The notes below the pieces were generated by a model that was not told the origin of the DNA, made no database searches, and saw only the letters and a program-made list of their open reading frames with translations. Positions 16,682 to 24,643 of a stretch of 64,000 bases of DNA are shown in pieces. The stretch comes from Microbispora corallina (GTDB lineage: Bacteria > Actinomycetota > Actinomycetes > Streptosporangiales > Streptosporangiaceae), in NCBI RefSeq assembly GCF_016863035.1, contig NZ_BOOC01000007.1:62001-126000 (forward strand), given 5' to 3'. The first letter of the stretch is position 1. Each line of letters starts with the position of its first letter. The position numbers and the translations under genes are program-made.

Positions 16682-16819
16682 TAGTGGTCCCCAAAGCTGG
16701 CTGAGGTAGAGGTTGCAGGCGCAGTCGAGGGCGTCTTGGGGAGTGCCGGCCGGTAGGCCGGTGGGCAGGATTTGGTTCTCGTACTTGCCGCTGCTGCAGC
16801 CTGCCTCACGACGAACCAT
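16682..16819 (-). other. Short open segment, possible gene remnant
   Basis: The 224-bp gap downstream of the FNO-like gene carries a - strand frame reading KYENQILPTGLPAG then DALDCACNLYLSQLW. Its end resembles that of the 61-aa frame at 17803-17988 (KALDLACDLYVTN). The frame runs on without a stop into the neighbouring gene, so it looks like a fragment rather than an intact gene. Function unknown. Confidence 0.25.
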
Positions 16820-16858
16820 CCCATAACCGGCTACGACTCCCGAAACGGAGCACGCCGG

Positions 16859-17236
16859 TCAGGCCGCGCGCTGGAGGGAGCTGGCATCGACGACCGGCCA
16901 GATCTCGGCCACCTTGCCGTCCTCCATCCTGAAGACGACGCAGGCGCGGACCTCCACGGGACGGCCGGTGGGCGGGAAGCCGAAGAAGTCGCCCTCGTGC
17001 GTGCCGCGCAGCGTCCACCGGGTGGCCACCCGGTCGCCTTCGGCGATCATGTCCTCGATGTCGAAGTGCAGGTCGGGCATGGCCGAGCGGAGGTAGCGGG
17101 CGATCTGCTTGAGCGCCTCGGGGCCGGCGGGACCAGCGCCGCGGGGCGAGAAGCCCGGAGTGATGATCTCGTCGGCTACGTCCAGGTCGTCGCCGTTGAG
17201 CACCTCGTCGTAAAAGCGCTTGATGACGTCTTTCAT
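16859..17236 (-). CDS. SnoaL-like ester cyclase / NTF2-fold protein
   Basis: A 125-aa single-domain NTF2-fold protein. DVIKRFYDEVLNG, then RYLRSAMPDLHFDIEDMIAEGDRVATRWTL-type strands and GFPPTGRPVEV match the SnoaL-like polyketide cyclase family (shown here only in short pieces). Such proteins catalyse aldol or ester ring chemistry or simply bind small hydrophobic ligands. ATG 17236 is preferred over GTG 17242 because AAGGA lies eight bases before the ATG and only two before the GTG. Divergent from a MarR gene with a palindrome between them, so probably under MarR control. Confidence 0.82.
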   Translation of the reverse strand: MKDVIKRFYDEVLNGDDLDVADEIITPGFSPRGAGPAGPEALKQIARYLRSAMPDLHFDIEDMIAEGDRVATRWTLRGTHEGDFFGFPPTGRPVEVRACVVFRMEDGKVAEIWPVVDASSLQRAA

Positions 17237-17262
17237 CGCCACATCCTTACTCTAGACTAGCT

Positions 17263-17284
17263 ACTAGAGAGCCATATCTCTAGT
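17263..17284. promoter_or_regulatory. Palindromic MarR operator
   Basis: ACTAGAGA and TCTCTAGT are perfect 8-bp inverted arms around a 6-base centre. The 22-bp site lies in an AT-rich divergent region between the cyclase and MarR starts; extra CTAG repeats flank it on both sides. Confidence 0.7.
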
Positions 17285-17317
17285 TTTGCTAGATACTTGG
17301 AACATTAAGGAGTTCGG

Positions 17318-17782
17318 GTGGCGATGTCAAGGCGTGCCGATCTCATGGCCCGGTTGCTGGACGCGCTGCGCCGTGCCAATGCGCTGTCGGTCGCGATGAG
17401 TCAGGCGGCCGCCGAGCGGATCGGGATCAACACCACTGACCTGCACTGCCTCAACCTGCTCACCAACGGCCCGCTGACCGCCAGCGAGCTGGCCAGGCGT
17501 GCGGGCATCACGACCGCGTCCGTCACGGGGGTGATCGATCGACTGGAGACGGTCGGTTACGTGCGGAGAGAACGCGACAGCGTCGATCGCCGCAAGGTCG
17601 TCGTCACGCTCCAGGTCCAGCAGGCCGCGCAGGACGTCGCTCCCGTCTTCAGCCCGTTCGTACGGGCATGGCGAGGCGCGATGGAGGGCTATACCGACGA
17701 GCAGCTCGAGCTGATCGCCGGGTTCCTGGACAAGACGGAGGAGGTGTTCCAGACGGAAGTCGGACGCATGCGCGCCGGGTGA
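17318..17782 (+). CDS. MarR-family transcriptional regulator
   Basis: A 154-aa winged helix-turn-helix protein: LTASELARRAGITTASVTGVIDRLETVGY is the DNA-binding helix pair and RERDSVDRRKVVV the wing with the DxRxxxV signature of MarR proteins. GTG 17318 has AAGGAG five bases upstream; an in-frame ATG at 17324 is spaced less well. Divergent from the SnoaL-like gene; the perfect 22-bp palindrome between them is the likely operator. Confidence 0.92.
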   Translation: MAMSRRADLMARLLDALRRANALSVAMSQAAAERIGINTTDLHCLNLLTNGPLTASELARRAGITTASVTGVIDRLETVGYVRRERDSVDRRKVVVTLQVQQAAQDVAPVFSPFVRAWRGAMEGYTDEQLELIAGFLDKTEEVFQTEVGRMRAG

Positions 17783-17802
17783 GCCCGCACAGACCCCGGC
17801 TC

Positions 17803-17988
17803 ATGGGAAGCCGACTCGGCGCGATCTGGGCGGCCTTTCGGATCTGGCCGACATCGGCGGGGGTGCAGTGGCCACCACTGCGGCAGCAGTGCGTGGATCG
17901 TCTCAAAGGCGCATCGGGTTTTCCTACCGAGGATCGCAAAGCCCTCGACCTCGCCTGCGACCTCTACGTCACCAACTCCGACCCCTGA
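17803..17988 (+). CDS. Small hypothetical protein (61 aa), perhaps a remnant
   Basis: An ATG frame after the MarR gene encoding 61 residues with WAAFRIWP, LRQQCVDRLKG and the ending KALDLACDLYVTN. I do not recognise a family. The similarity of its end to the - strand fragment at 16682-16819 suggests both derive from one repeated coding unit. No clear ribosome site, so translation is uncertain. Confidence 0.3.
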   Translation: MGSRLGAIWAAFRIWPTSAGVQWPPLRQQCVDRLKGASGFPTEDRKALDLACDLYVTNSDP

Positions 17989-18049
17989 TCAGTGGCTCAA
18001 CGCCAGGCCCTGAGCCGTCAACCCCCAAGGGATTTCCGCCCCAGACCAC

Positions 18050-18646
18050 CTAGCGCAGGTGTGCGAACGCCAGGTCGGCGTCGGCGACGGCCTCGGGGTG
18101 GACGTCGCGGGCGGTTCGCCCGTCGGCGATCTTCTGCCAGTTGGTCCGGGCGAGCACCCGTTGGACCGCGAGCACCTGGGCGGCCCGCAGCCGGGCCTCG
18201 ACGCCCGCGCCGAGGGCGCCCGCCAGTGCCTCCTCGTCGTCGAGCATGTACTGCGTGAGCCGTCCCGCCAGGCTCGGCGTGGTGAACACCAGCCGGTGGA
18301 AGGCCACCACCACCGGGTGGTCGTTGAGGCCGGTGACCGGCTCGTGACGGTCGAGACCGGCCCGGAAGTGCCGGTGCAGCGCCGCCACCGGCGGCACGCC
18401 GGGCTCGCGGTCACGCACGACGCGCGCGGCCTCGCCGTTGTGATCCGCGAACCGGTGCAGGACGAGGTCCTCCTTGCTCGCGAAGTACCGGAAGAGGGTC
18501 GGCTTGGACACCTCCGCCGCCGCGGCGATGTCGTTGATCGACACCTGGTCGAAGCCGTGCGCCAGGAACAGCGAGATCGCCGCGTCGGCGATGGCGTCGC
18601 GGGTCCGCGCCTTCTTCCTGGCCCGCAGTCCTGTCGGCTCGATCAT
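18050..18646 (-). CDS. TetR-family transcriptional repressor
   Basis: A 198-aa regulator with a canonical TetR N-terminus: RDAIADAAISLFLAHGFDQVSINDIAAAAE then VSKPTLFRYFASKEDL (given as two pieces of one helix-turn-helix). The C-terminal half is the ligand pocket and dimer interface (HPVVVAFHRLVF). It is divergent from an FAD-dependent monooxygenase; the inverted repeat in the 62-bp gap is the probable operator, so it most likely represses the monooxygenase until an aromatic ligand binds. Confidence 0.92.
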   Translation of the reverse strand: MIEPTGLRARKKARTRDAIADAAISLFLAHGFDQVSINDIAAAAEVSKPTLFRYFASKEDLVLHRFADHNGEAARVVRDREPGVPPVAALHRHFRAGLDRHEPVTGLNDHPVVVAFHRLVFTTPSLAGRLTQYMLDDEEALAGALGAGVEARLRAAQVLAVQRVLARTNWQKIADGRTARDVHPEAVADADLAFAHLR

Positions 18647-18665
18647 GTGGTCAGCGTAACATTAC

Positions 18666-18693
18666 TAACCGGGTTGCTTTTTTAACTCGGTAA
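18666..18693. promoter_or_regulatory. TetR operator candidate
   Basis: TAACCGGGTT (18666-18675) and AACTCGGTAA (18684-18693) form an imperfect inverted repeat, 8 of 10 positions paired, with an 8-base T-rich centre, between divergent TetR and monooxygenase starts. Confidence 0.55.
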
Positions 18694-18708
18694 CACTTTC
18701 ATGGTGGG

Positions 18709-20202
18709 GTGACTCATACAGACGTCCTCGTGGTCGGCGCCGGCCCGACCGGCCTGACGCTGGCATGTGACCTCGCCCGGCGTGGCGTCGCCGTGCGCGT
18801 CGTCGACCGGGCTCCGGAGTTCCCTGTCGGTTCCCGCGGCAAGGGACTGACCCCGCGCAGTCTCGAAGTGTTCGACGACCTCGCGGTGATCGACAAGGTG
18901 CTGGCCTCCGGGACCACCCACCTGCCGCATCGCAAGTACCAGGGGGCGGAGGTGATCGCCGAGGTCGATCCCGAGGCCGGACGGGTGCCCACACCGGACA
19001 TCCCGTACCCGACCGGCCTGCTGATCCCACAGTGGCGGGTGGAGCACATCCTGCGCGAACGGCTGGCGGACTTCGGCGTCGAGGTCGAACGGGGCGCCGA
19101 CCTGCGAGGTTTCGCCCAGGACGCCGACGGCGTGACCGCCACGGTCGGCGACGCCCGGATCCGGGCGCGATACCTGGCCGGCTGCGACGGAGGCCGCAGC
19201 ACCGTCCGCAGGACACTCGGCCTGACGCTGCGCGGCCGGACGCCGGACGTGCAGCTCATGGCCGTCGGCGACCTCGAGGCCGACGGGCTGGGCCGCGACG
19301 CCTGGCACCAGTGGCTGACCCCCGACGGCGGGATCATGCTGTGCCCGCTCCCCGGCACCGCCGCCTTCCAGGTGCAGGCGTCGCACGAACTCGACGGGGA
19401 CGGTTCGCCCCTCGAACCGACCCTGGAACGGTTCCAGCGGACCTTCGACCGGATCGCCGGCGTCCCGGGCGTGCGGCTGCACAACCTGACCTGGCGGTCG
19501 ACCTACCGGGTCAACGTCCGCATGGTCGACCGGCTCCGGGTGGGCCCCGTGTTCCTCGCCGGGGACGCCGCGCACGTCCACCCGATCGCGGGTGGCCTCG
19601 GCATGAACAGCGGGATCCAGGACGCCTACAACCTCGGCTGGAAGCTGGGCGCCGTGCTCGCCGGCGACGCGTCGTCAGGCCTGCTCGACACGTACGAGGA
19701 GGAACGCCTCCCGATCGCCAGTTGGCTGCTCGACATCACGTCGGACCTGCTCGACGCCGTCCTCGAGGCGATCAAGGAGAAGGGCGGCGGCCTGGACGCC
19801 ATCGCCGCGACCGAGCTCACCCAGCTCATGCTCCGGTACCCGTGGAGCCGGCTCTCCCGGCAGGCTGCGAGCCGATCCGCCGGGCCACGCGCAGGCGACC
19901 GGGCGCCGGACGCGCCGCTGCGCGACCCCGCCACCGGCAGGCGGCTTCGCCTCTTCGACCTCTTCCGCGGACCGCACTTCACGCTGCTCCGCCTCGGCGA
20001 AGGACGCGCGCTCGACGACGTCGGAACCGGCCTCGTCAAGCCCTGCCTCGTCGGGCCCGGCGGCTTCTCGGACGACGACGGACACGTGGCGGACGCGTAC
20101 GGCACCGACGCCCTGATCCTCGTCCGCCCGGACGGGTACATCGGGCTGGTCGCGGCCCCGGCGGACACCGCTGCCGTCGGCGACTACCTCCGCTCCCTGT
20201 GA
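18709..20202 (+). CDS. FAD-dependent aromatic monooxygenase (PHBH/TetX-type)
   Basis: A 497-aa class A flavoprotein hydroxylase. N-terminal dinucleotide motif VVGAGPTGLTLACDLARRG, the DG motif CDGGRSTVR (about residues 162-170) and the FAD-ribose motif GDAAHVHPIAGGLGMNSG are intact. The C-terminal thioredoxin-like extension (GDRAPDAPLRDPATG, LVRPDGYIGLV) matches polyketide and rifampicin hydroxylases, which use NAD(P)H and O2 to hydroxylate or inactivate aromatic compounds. GTG 18709 is the only sensible start, preceded by GGTGGGG. TetR control from the divergent gene suggests inducible detoxification or tailoring. Substrate not predictable. Confidence 0.9.
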   Translation: MTHTDVLVVGAGPTGLTLACDLARRGVAVRVVDRAPEFPVGSRGKGLTPRSLEVFDDLAVIDKVLASGTTHLPHRKYQGAEVIAEVDPEAGRVPTPDIPYPTGLLIPQWRVEHILRERLADFGVEVERGADLRGFAQDADGVTATVGDARIRARYLAGCDGGRSTVRRTLGLTLRGRTPDVQLMAVGDLEADGLGRDAWHQWLTPDGGIMLCPLPGTAAFQVQASHELDGDGSPLEPTLERFQRTFDRIAGVPGVRLHNLTWRSTYRVNVRMVDRLRVGPVFLAGDAAHVHPIAGGLGMNSGIQDAYNLGWKLGAVLAGDASSGLLDTYEEERLPIASWLLDITSDLLDAVLEAIKEKGGGLDAIAATELTQLMLRYPWSRLSRQAASRSAGPRAGDRAPDAPLRDPATGRRLRLFDLFRGPHFTLLRLGEGRALDDVGTGLVKPCLVGPGGFSDDDGHVADAYGTDALILVRPDGYIGLVAAPADTAAVGDYLRSL

Positions 20203-20248
20203 AGCCGTGCGGTGGCGCTCGTCCGCCGGACGGGCTTAGGGTGCGGCG

Positions 20249-21193
20249 GTGAGCGTGATGGAGTGGCTGCTCGCCTCTGACCCCGCCGTACGCTGGCAGG
20301 TACTGCGGGATCTCACGAACGCCCCGCCCGACGAGGTCGCCGCCGCGCGGGCACGCGTGGAGTGCGAGGGCTGGGGCGCCCGTCTCCTGGCGCTGCAGGG
20401 CGCCGACGGAATGTGGGACGGCGGCGCCTGCTTCCCCGCCTCCTACAAGGGCGACGAACCCGGGCAGCCCTGGACGGCCACGATGCACACCCTGCAGACC
20501 CTGCAGATCTTCGGGCTCGACCCGGCATCGGAGGCGGCGCGGCACGCGGTGGCGCTCGTCGACGAGCGCGGGCGGTGGGAGCACGCCGGTCAGCGGTACT
20601 TCGACGGCGAGGTCGAGCCCTGCATCAACGGCAGGACGATCGAGGCCGGCGCCTACTTCGGGGTGGACGTCTCGGCGATCGTGGAACGGGTCCTCGGCGA
20701 GCGGCTCGCCGACGGCGGATGGAACTGCGAGGCCGAGAACGGATCCGTCCGCTCCTCGTTCCACACGACGCTCAACGTGCTGGACGGCCTGCTCGAATAC
20801 GAACGCGCGACCGGGCGATCCGCCGGGGTAGGCGAGGCGCGCCGCGGCGGGGAGGAGTACCTGCTCGACCGCGGCCTGTTCCGCCGCAGGAGCACGGGCG
20901 AGGTGGCCGATGCGGCGTTCGTCGACTTCGCCTTCCCGTACTACTGGCACCACGACGTGCTCCGCGCGCTCGACTACTTCAGGCGCTCGGGGGCCGAACC
21001 GGATCCGCGGATGGCGGAGGCGGTGGAGGTCGTCCGTTCGAAGCGGCAGCCCGACGGTCGTTGGCTGCTCGACCGCGTCCATCCGGGGCGCGTCCACTTC
21101 GCCCTGGAGGAAGGCCTGGGGCAGCCGAGCCGCTGGAACACCCTCCGTGCGCTCCGCGTGCTCGACTGGTGGCAGCGCCGACCCGCGGTGTGA
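20249..21193 (+). CDS. Prenyltransferase/squalene-cyclase-fold hypothetical protein
   Basis: A 314-aa soluble protein made of repeated alpha-hairpins: WLLASDPAVRWQVLRDL at the N-terminus and repeated QxxDGxW-like units (ALQGADGMWDGG, LADGGWNCE, KRQPDGRWLLD). This is the pattern of the alpha/alpha-toroid (squalene cyclase, prenyltransferase beta) fold; the DxDD cyclase motif is absent, so no terpene cyclase activity is claimed. GTG 20249 has TAGGGT 6 bases upstream, hinting at a leaderless message. Function unknown. Confidence 0.75.
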   Translation: MSVMEWLLASDPAVRWQVLRDLTNAPPDEVAAARARVECEGWGARLLALQGADGMWDGGACFPASYKGDEPGQPWTATMHTLQTLQIFGLDPASEAARHAVALVDERGRWEHAGQRYFDGEVEPCINGRTIEAGAYFGVDVSAIVERVLGERLADGGWNCEAENGSVRSSFHTTLNVLDGLLEYERATGRSAGVGEARRGGEEYLLDRGLFRRRSTGEVADAAFVDFAFPYYWHHDVLRALDYFRRSGAEPDPRMAEAVEVVRSKRQPDGRWLLDRVHPGRVHFALEEGLGQPSRWNTLRALRVLDWWQRRPAV

Positions 21194-21203
21194 TCAAAAG
21201 GCG

Positions 21204-21743
21204 TCACTCGCGGTGCGCGACGACCCGGGTGCCGCCGAGCAGGTCGTAGGGCGTCCTGGTCGAGGGCAGGAAAAGGCCGACCAGCCAGGCGATCATGATG
21301 GCGTAGACGACGATCGTCAGCACCATCAGTGACGCGGACGGGTTCCGGCCCGCGGCGGCGAACCCGTACGCGACCGTGTGCCCCAGCTCCCACGGCAGAG
21401 CGATCTTGAGGGCGTTGCGCAGCAGCGCCCGTGCGAAGCCGATCGGCCGCCCGGAGCGGGCGTCGACCACGATCAGGCCCCTCGCCCTCTTCCCAGGGGT
21501 GGCCTGGAAGCGGCCGGACTCGCGCCAGGCACACCACAGGGTCACCGGCACGATCAACAGGAGGAACGTGATGAGGTTCCACAGGCCGACGGGCAGTCGC
21601 AGTCCCGCCGCGTAGAGGGCCACGCCGACGGGGACCAGGAGCAGCGGAAGGATGAGGATCCGCACCCAGTCGATCAGCCAGGCGACGACGCGCTGCCACC
21701 CCGGTGCCCGGGTCCCCCCGTTGATCGATGCTGTAGTCGACAT
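21204..21743 (-). CDS. RDD-family membrane protein
   Basis: A 179-aa protein with about four hydrophobic helices; the first is VVAWLIDWVRILILPLLLVP, holding the RDD-type Asp in the first helix. GKRARGLIVVDARSGRPIGF is the conserved cytoplasmic segment. ATG 21743 has GAAAGGA upstream. RDD proteins are poorly understood; some are proposed Na+/H+ transporters. Convergent with the toroid-fold gene. Confidence 0.85.
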   Translation of the reverse strand: MSTTASINGGTRAPGWQRVVAWLIDWVRILILPLLLVPVGVALYAAGLRLPVGLWNLITFLLLIVPVTLWCAWRESGRFQATPGKRARGLIVVDARSGRPIGFARALLRNALKIALPWELGHTVAYGFAAAGRNPSASLMVLTIVVYAIMIAWLVGLFLPSTRTPYDLLGGTRVVAHRE

Positions 21744-21809
21744 GGCGTCCTTTCACGAACGTGCAGGACGCTACCCGGGCGGAGCGAGTTTCGCGCAGCC
21801 CGGTCGAGT

Positions 21810-22295
21810 TTGCGGTTGCACTACGACTACTACGGCCCGCGGTGCGTGAAGGACCTGCACCTGGAGCGGATCGCGTTCGACGAGACCGGACGAGAGAACT
21901 CCATGGAACTCGCGTTCCGCCACAACTGCTGGAAGCACGAAGAGGACCTGATCATCCGCTACGAAGGCGTGTCGGACTACAGACTCGACCTCGCCGGACC
22001 CTTGGAGGTCAGGCCGAGCAGCGTGGTGATCTTCGACGAGATCCTGCCGCATCCCAACGGATGCAGCCACGAGATCGCCTTCCGGCCAGGAACGATCATG
22101 GTGGTCTGCCGGGACCTGACCGTCACGTGGGTGGAAGCCGATTGCCCGACAAGCCGTGAGCGGCGGAGCCGGGCCGGGGAGGAACGTCCCCACACGGTCC
22201 ACGCCGGCTCGGCCGAGCTGGACGCTGGCGTGGATGTGCTCGCGCGGGGTGCTTCCCTGGCTGACAGCGATCTCAGAGTTTGTACAGCTTGTTGA
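21810..22295 (+). CDS. Conserved hypothetical protein, possible 3' frameshift
   Basis: The coding signal runs from about LRLHYDYYGPRCVKDLHLER to VVCRDLTVTWVEADCP, an acidic, Trp- and Cys-containing protein of about 110 residues that I recognise only as a hypothetical actinobacterial type. The start is uncertain: TTG 21810 or 21816, or GTG 21846. After ADCP (about 22145) the frame continues for about 50 low-quality residues to 22295, while the +1 frame would end at once with DKP and a TGA at 22157-22159. A one-base deletion there is likely. The extended frame overlaps the convergent gene by 23 bases, also pointing to an unnatural end. Confidence 0.55.
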   Translation: MRLHYDYYGPRCVKDLHLERIAFDETGRENSMELAFRHNCWKHEEDLIIRYEGVSDYRLDLAGPLEVRPSSVVIFDEILPHPNGCSHEIAFRPGTIMVVCRDLTVTWVEADCPTSRERRSRAGEERPHTVHAGSAELDAGVDVLARGASLADSDLRVCTAC

Positions 22296-22500
22296 ACGGT
22301 GTGGTGATTCGTTCCTGCCGCGATCCGAAATCCACGAACACGGCGATCTCGTCTTCCACAGCGATGACGACGCCGAGACCGTACCGATCATGGGTCACTC
22401 GGTCGTTCACGTCGAACCGCTCCGGAGCCGGGGCGGGGGGCGGGGGCTTGAAGGGACTTGTGGGCAGGTGGCGACGGGACGCGCCGCTGGCTGGCTTCAT
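22273..22500 (-). CDS. Small Tudor/SH3-like domain protein
   Basis: A 75-aa protein whose second half, RFDVNDRVTHDRYGLGVVIAV followed by VFVDFGSRQERI and the terminal FNKLYKL, matches small actinobacterial proteins and the UvrD/PcrA C-terminal Tudor-like or CarD-like fold, which contacts RNA polymerase or nucleic acid in larger proteins. A Pro-rich tail precedes it. ATG 22500 or GTG 22506 may start it. Stand-alone role unknown. Confidence 0.7.
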   Translation of the reverse strand: MKPASGASRRHLPTSPFKPPPPAPAPERFDVNDRVTHDRYGLGVVIAVEDEIAVFVDFGSRQERITTPFNKLYKL

Positions 22501-22777
22501 CCCCACCAGTATGTGCCGTCCGTGAGAACGCTCGCGACCCGGGATGGATATCGCTTTGAATTGATCAAGTCGCGAATCTGGATCAGCGCCCTGACCTGGG
22601 CCTTCGCATGCGGAACGGGTGAGGAACAGAACCCGTGCCGTCAGCTTGGGAATACATGGATCACGGCTTGTAGGACCCCTGCCTGCGGTTGGCGCCGGTC
22701 AGAGTGACTGCGGTTGCCCCTCGGCACCCTGGTTGACGGCCGGCTGATCGCCTGGCGATCACCGGCCGAGCTGGGGT

Positions 22778-23038
22778 CTACCACTCCTTGCCTTCGGCCT
22801 GGCGGCGCTCTTTCATCACGTCGATCGCAGCACCGATCGCGTGCAGCACCTTGCGGGCTTGCTCGCGATCGACACCCATGCGGGTCTGGAAGTCCCACTC
22901 GTCGAGGTGGACGCCGTTGCAGATCTCGTTCAGGGCGTTGTTGATGGCGACAGCGTCGTCCGGCTCGAGGCTGACTGTGATCGCGTCGGATGTCGCTCTG
23001 ATGATCTCCACGGTCAGATTCTGCAGAAGCGAGGGCAT
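22778..23038 (-). CDS. Conserved hypothetical protein (86 aa)
   Basis: A compact acidic protein starting MPSLLQNLTVEIIRATSD, with AINNALNEICNGVHLDEWDF and a C-terminal helix VLHAIGAAIDVMKERRQAEG. Codon usage and amino acid balance look genuine. No family recognised and no partner gene evident; the 271 bases between its stop and the Tudor-like gene's start hold nothing I can identify. Confidence 0.6.
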   Translation of the reverse strand: MPSLLQNLTVEIIRATSDAITVSLEPDDAVAINNALNEICNGVHLDEWDFQTRMGVDREQARKVLHAIGAAIDVMKERRQAEGKEW

Positions 23039-23265
23039 CGACGCAGACCTCGCGCCCTCCTGATCACCCCGTTCGCTGTCGACTCGCGCGAAGGGGAAGC
23101 GGGCCTTGGCCGCATGGCTTGTCCCGGATCGATGACGCGGGGGGGCGAGGCCCTACCCCAGCCATCTACGGGCCCGTCACAATGAGCAGGCCCTTGGGCA
23201 TCACCCCCGAGCCGGAGCGCCCCGCCGAGGGCGAATCGGGTGTCGTCTTGGCTGGGGAGGCCACG

Positions 23266-23625
23266 ATGAGCGGGCAGTCTCAGACGGTGTTCGTACTGCT
23301 GCGGGGTCGTCGGCCGGTTGCGGAGTTGGAGGTGGACGGCGAGGACTTTCCACGGCTGTACTGCCAGGTTCGCCCTCTCCCTGGTTTCGAGGAGGTGCGG
23401 TCCGTCTTGGAGAAGGCGTGGGAGTCGATGGAGGGCGATAGAGGGATCTCGCCAATCCTGCGTACGCGGCTGCTGCGGTTGCGCCTGCGCCCGAACTATG
23501 GCGGCCCCCTGATTACGAGGGTCACATTGATTCTGGACGGCGAGAGAGCAGTCTTGCGCTACAGCTATGGGCGGTTGGCCCGTTGGCGTTTGCGGCGCTG
23601 GGCACGTCGTGCAGGGAGTCGGTGA
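23266..23625 (+). CDS. Hypothetical protein (119 aa)
   Basis: ATG 23266 has GGGGAGG five bases upstream and is preferred to in-frame ATGs farther back. The protein has MSGQSQTVFVLLRGRRP, alternating beta-strand-like segments (ELEVDGEDFPRLYCQVRPL, TRVTLILDGERAVLRYSY) and a very basic tail rich in Arg and Trp. No family recognised; the tail may bind nucleic acid or membrane, which is speculation. Confidence 0.55.
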   Translation: MSGQSQTVFVLLRGRRPVAELEVDGEDFPRLYCQVRPLPGFEEVRSVLEKAWESMEGDRGISPILRTRLLRLRLRPNYGGPLITRVTLILDGERAVLRYSYGRLARWRLRRWARRAGSR

Positions 23626-24065
23626 TCTGGGGTAGCCTCGCGTGGCCCTGAGTCGCCGGTCGGGACCCGTCCCTCAGAAGGCCCGGAAAGCGCCGCGCGA
23701 TCTGGGAAACGCCATCGACATCATCCCGCGTTTTCCCGCTACTGGCGACGGCGGCGGCTTTCGGCGGCGTAGACCCTGCGGCAGACCATGGCCAGGGTGA
23801 CACGGATTTGACGCTGGCATTAAAGGAATCCATTTGCGTGATCGAATTAAAGAAGGATCGCCAACCAAAAAAACTTGAACACGGACTGACAAATCAGTGG
23901 CTGACCTGCCGCTCACCGGGTCGATTCCCGGCGGGAAGCCGCCAGGGATCGGCCCGGTCCCGTCTCACGCGTCGAAGCGATGTCGAGAACGTTCTCGCCA
24001 CTCCGACTCTCCTGCGAGGGAACCGCCGGGCGTCCCATGGACGACCCCGATCTGAAGGAGCGGGC
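23626..24065. other. Intergenic region, no gene seen
   Basis: About 440 bases including an A-rich patch near 23820-23900 that contrasts with its surroundings. No frame with convincing coding character on either strand; a GGTCGATTCCC stretch near 23925 recalls a tRNA T-loop but no cloverleaf forms around it. AAGGAG at 24055-24060 serves the next gene. Confidence 0.5.
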
Positions 24066-24434
24066 ATGTCACGCAACATTGAGACCGTCACCACCTACCT
24101 GGACGGCTTCCGCAAGAACGATCACAAGCAGATCCTGTCCTGCCTGACCGACGACATCGAGTGGACCGTCTTCGGCGCCTTCCACCTGACCGGCAAAGCC
24201 GCTTACGACAGGGCCATCGATGGCCCACCCGAGTTCGTCGACCCTCCCCACCTGGAGGTCGTGCGGATGGTCGAGCAGGACGATGTCGTCATGGCGGAGC
24301 TCACCGGGACGGTGAAGCGAGTCGCGGGCGGCGAAATGCGCCTGTCCATGGCGGAGGTGTTCGTCATGCGCGACGGCAAGATCGCAGAGCGCCGTGCCTG
24401 GGTCATCGAACTGAAGGAGAACGACTACCGCTGA
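24066..24434 (+). CDS. SnoaL-like NTF2-fold protein
   Basis: A 122-aa protein with the NTF2/SnoaL topology: NIETVTTYLDGFRKNDHKQILSCL helix, DDIEWTVFGAFHLTGK, then the strands VVMAELTGTVK and MAEVFVMRDGKIAERRAWV typical of the family. It may be a cyclase, isomerase or ligand-binding protein. ATG 24066 has AAGGAG five bases upstream. No pathway partner adjacent; distinct in sequence from the cyclase at 16859-17236. Confidence 0.8.
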   Translation: MSRNIETVTTYLDGFRKNDHKQILSCLTDDIEWTVFGAFHLTGKAAYDRAIDGPPEFVDPPHLEVVRMVEQDDVVMAELTGTVKRVAGGEMRLSMAEVFVMRDGKIAERRAWVIELKENDYR

Positions 24435-24631
24435 CCGGAGGAGTTCGAGCACAGGCCGCCCGGCCTGACACAGGCGCGGAATCCGCCTGGCCGGGCCCGG
24501 TCCCGCGCACGAACGGCTGACAGACAATCAAAGGCCAGATCCGTGCCACTGCAGGCGTTTCATTTCGTGCGGCTCATAGCGTTATTTCTGGCGAACGATT
24601 CTGTAATTTCTGTGATGGCTTCCATGCTTAG

Positions 24632-24637
24632 TAGAAT
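24632..24637 (+). promoter_or_regulatory. -10 box of lacI-type gene, leaderless
   Basis: TAGAAT ends 6 bases before the GTG start at 24644 and no ribosome site is present, so transcription probably begins at or beside the start codon. No good -35 box. Confidence 0.45.
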
Positions 24638-24643
24638 CTCGGT

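Noticed and set aside
23900-23960. tRNA-like T-loop sequence (GGTCGATTCCC)
   Set aside because: No acceptor, D or anticodon stems can be formed around it.
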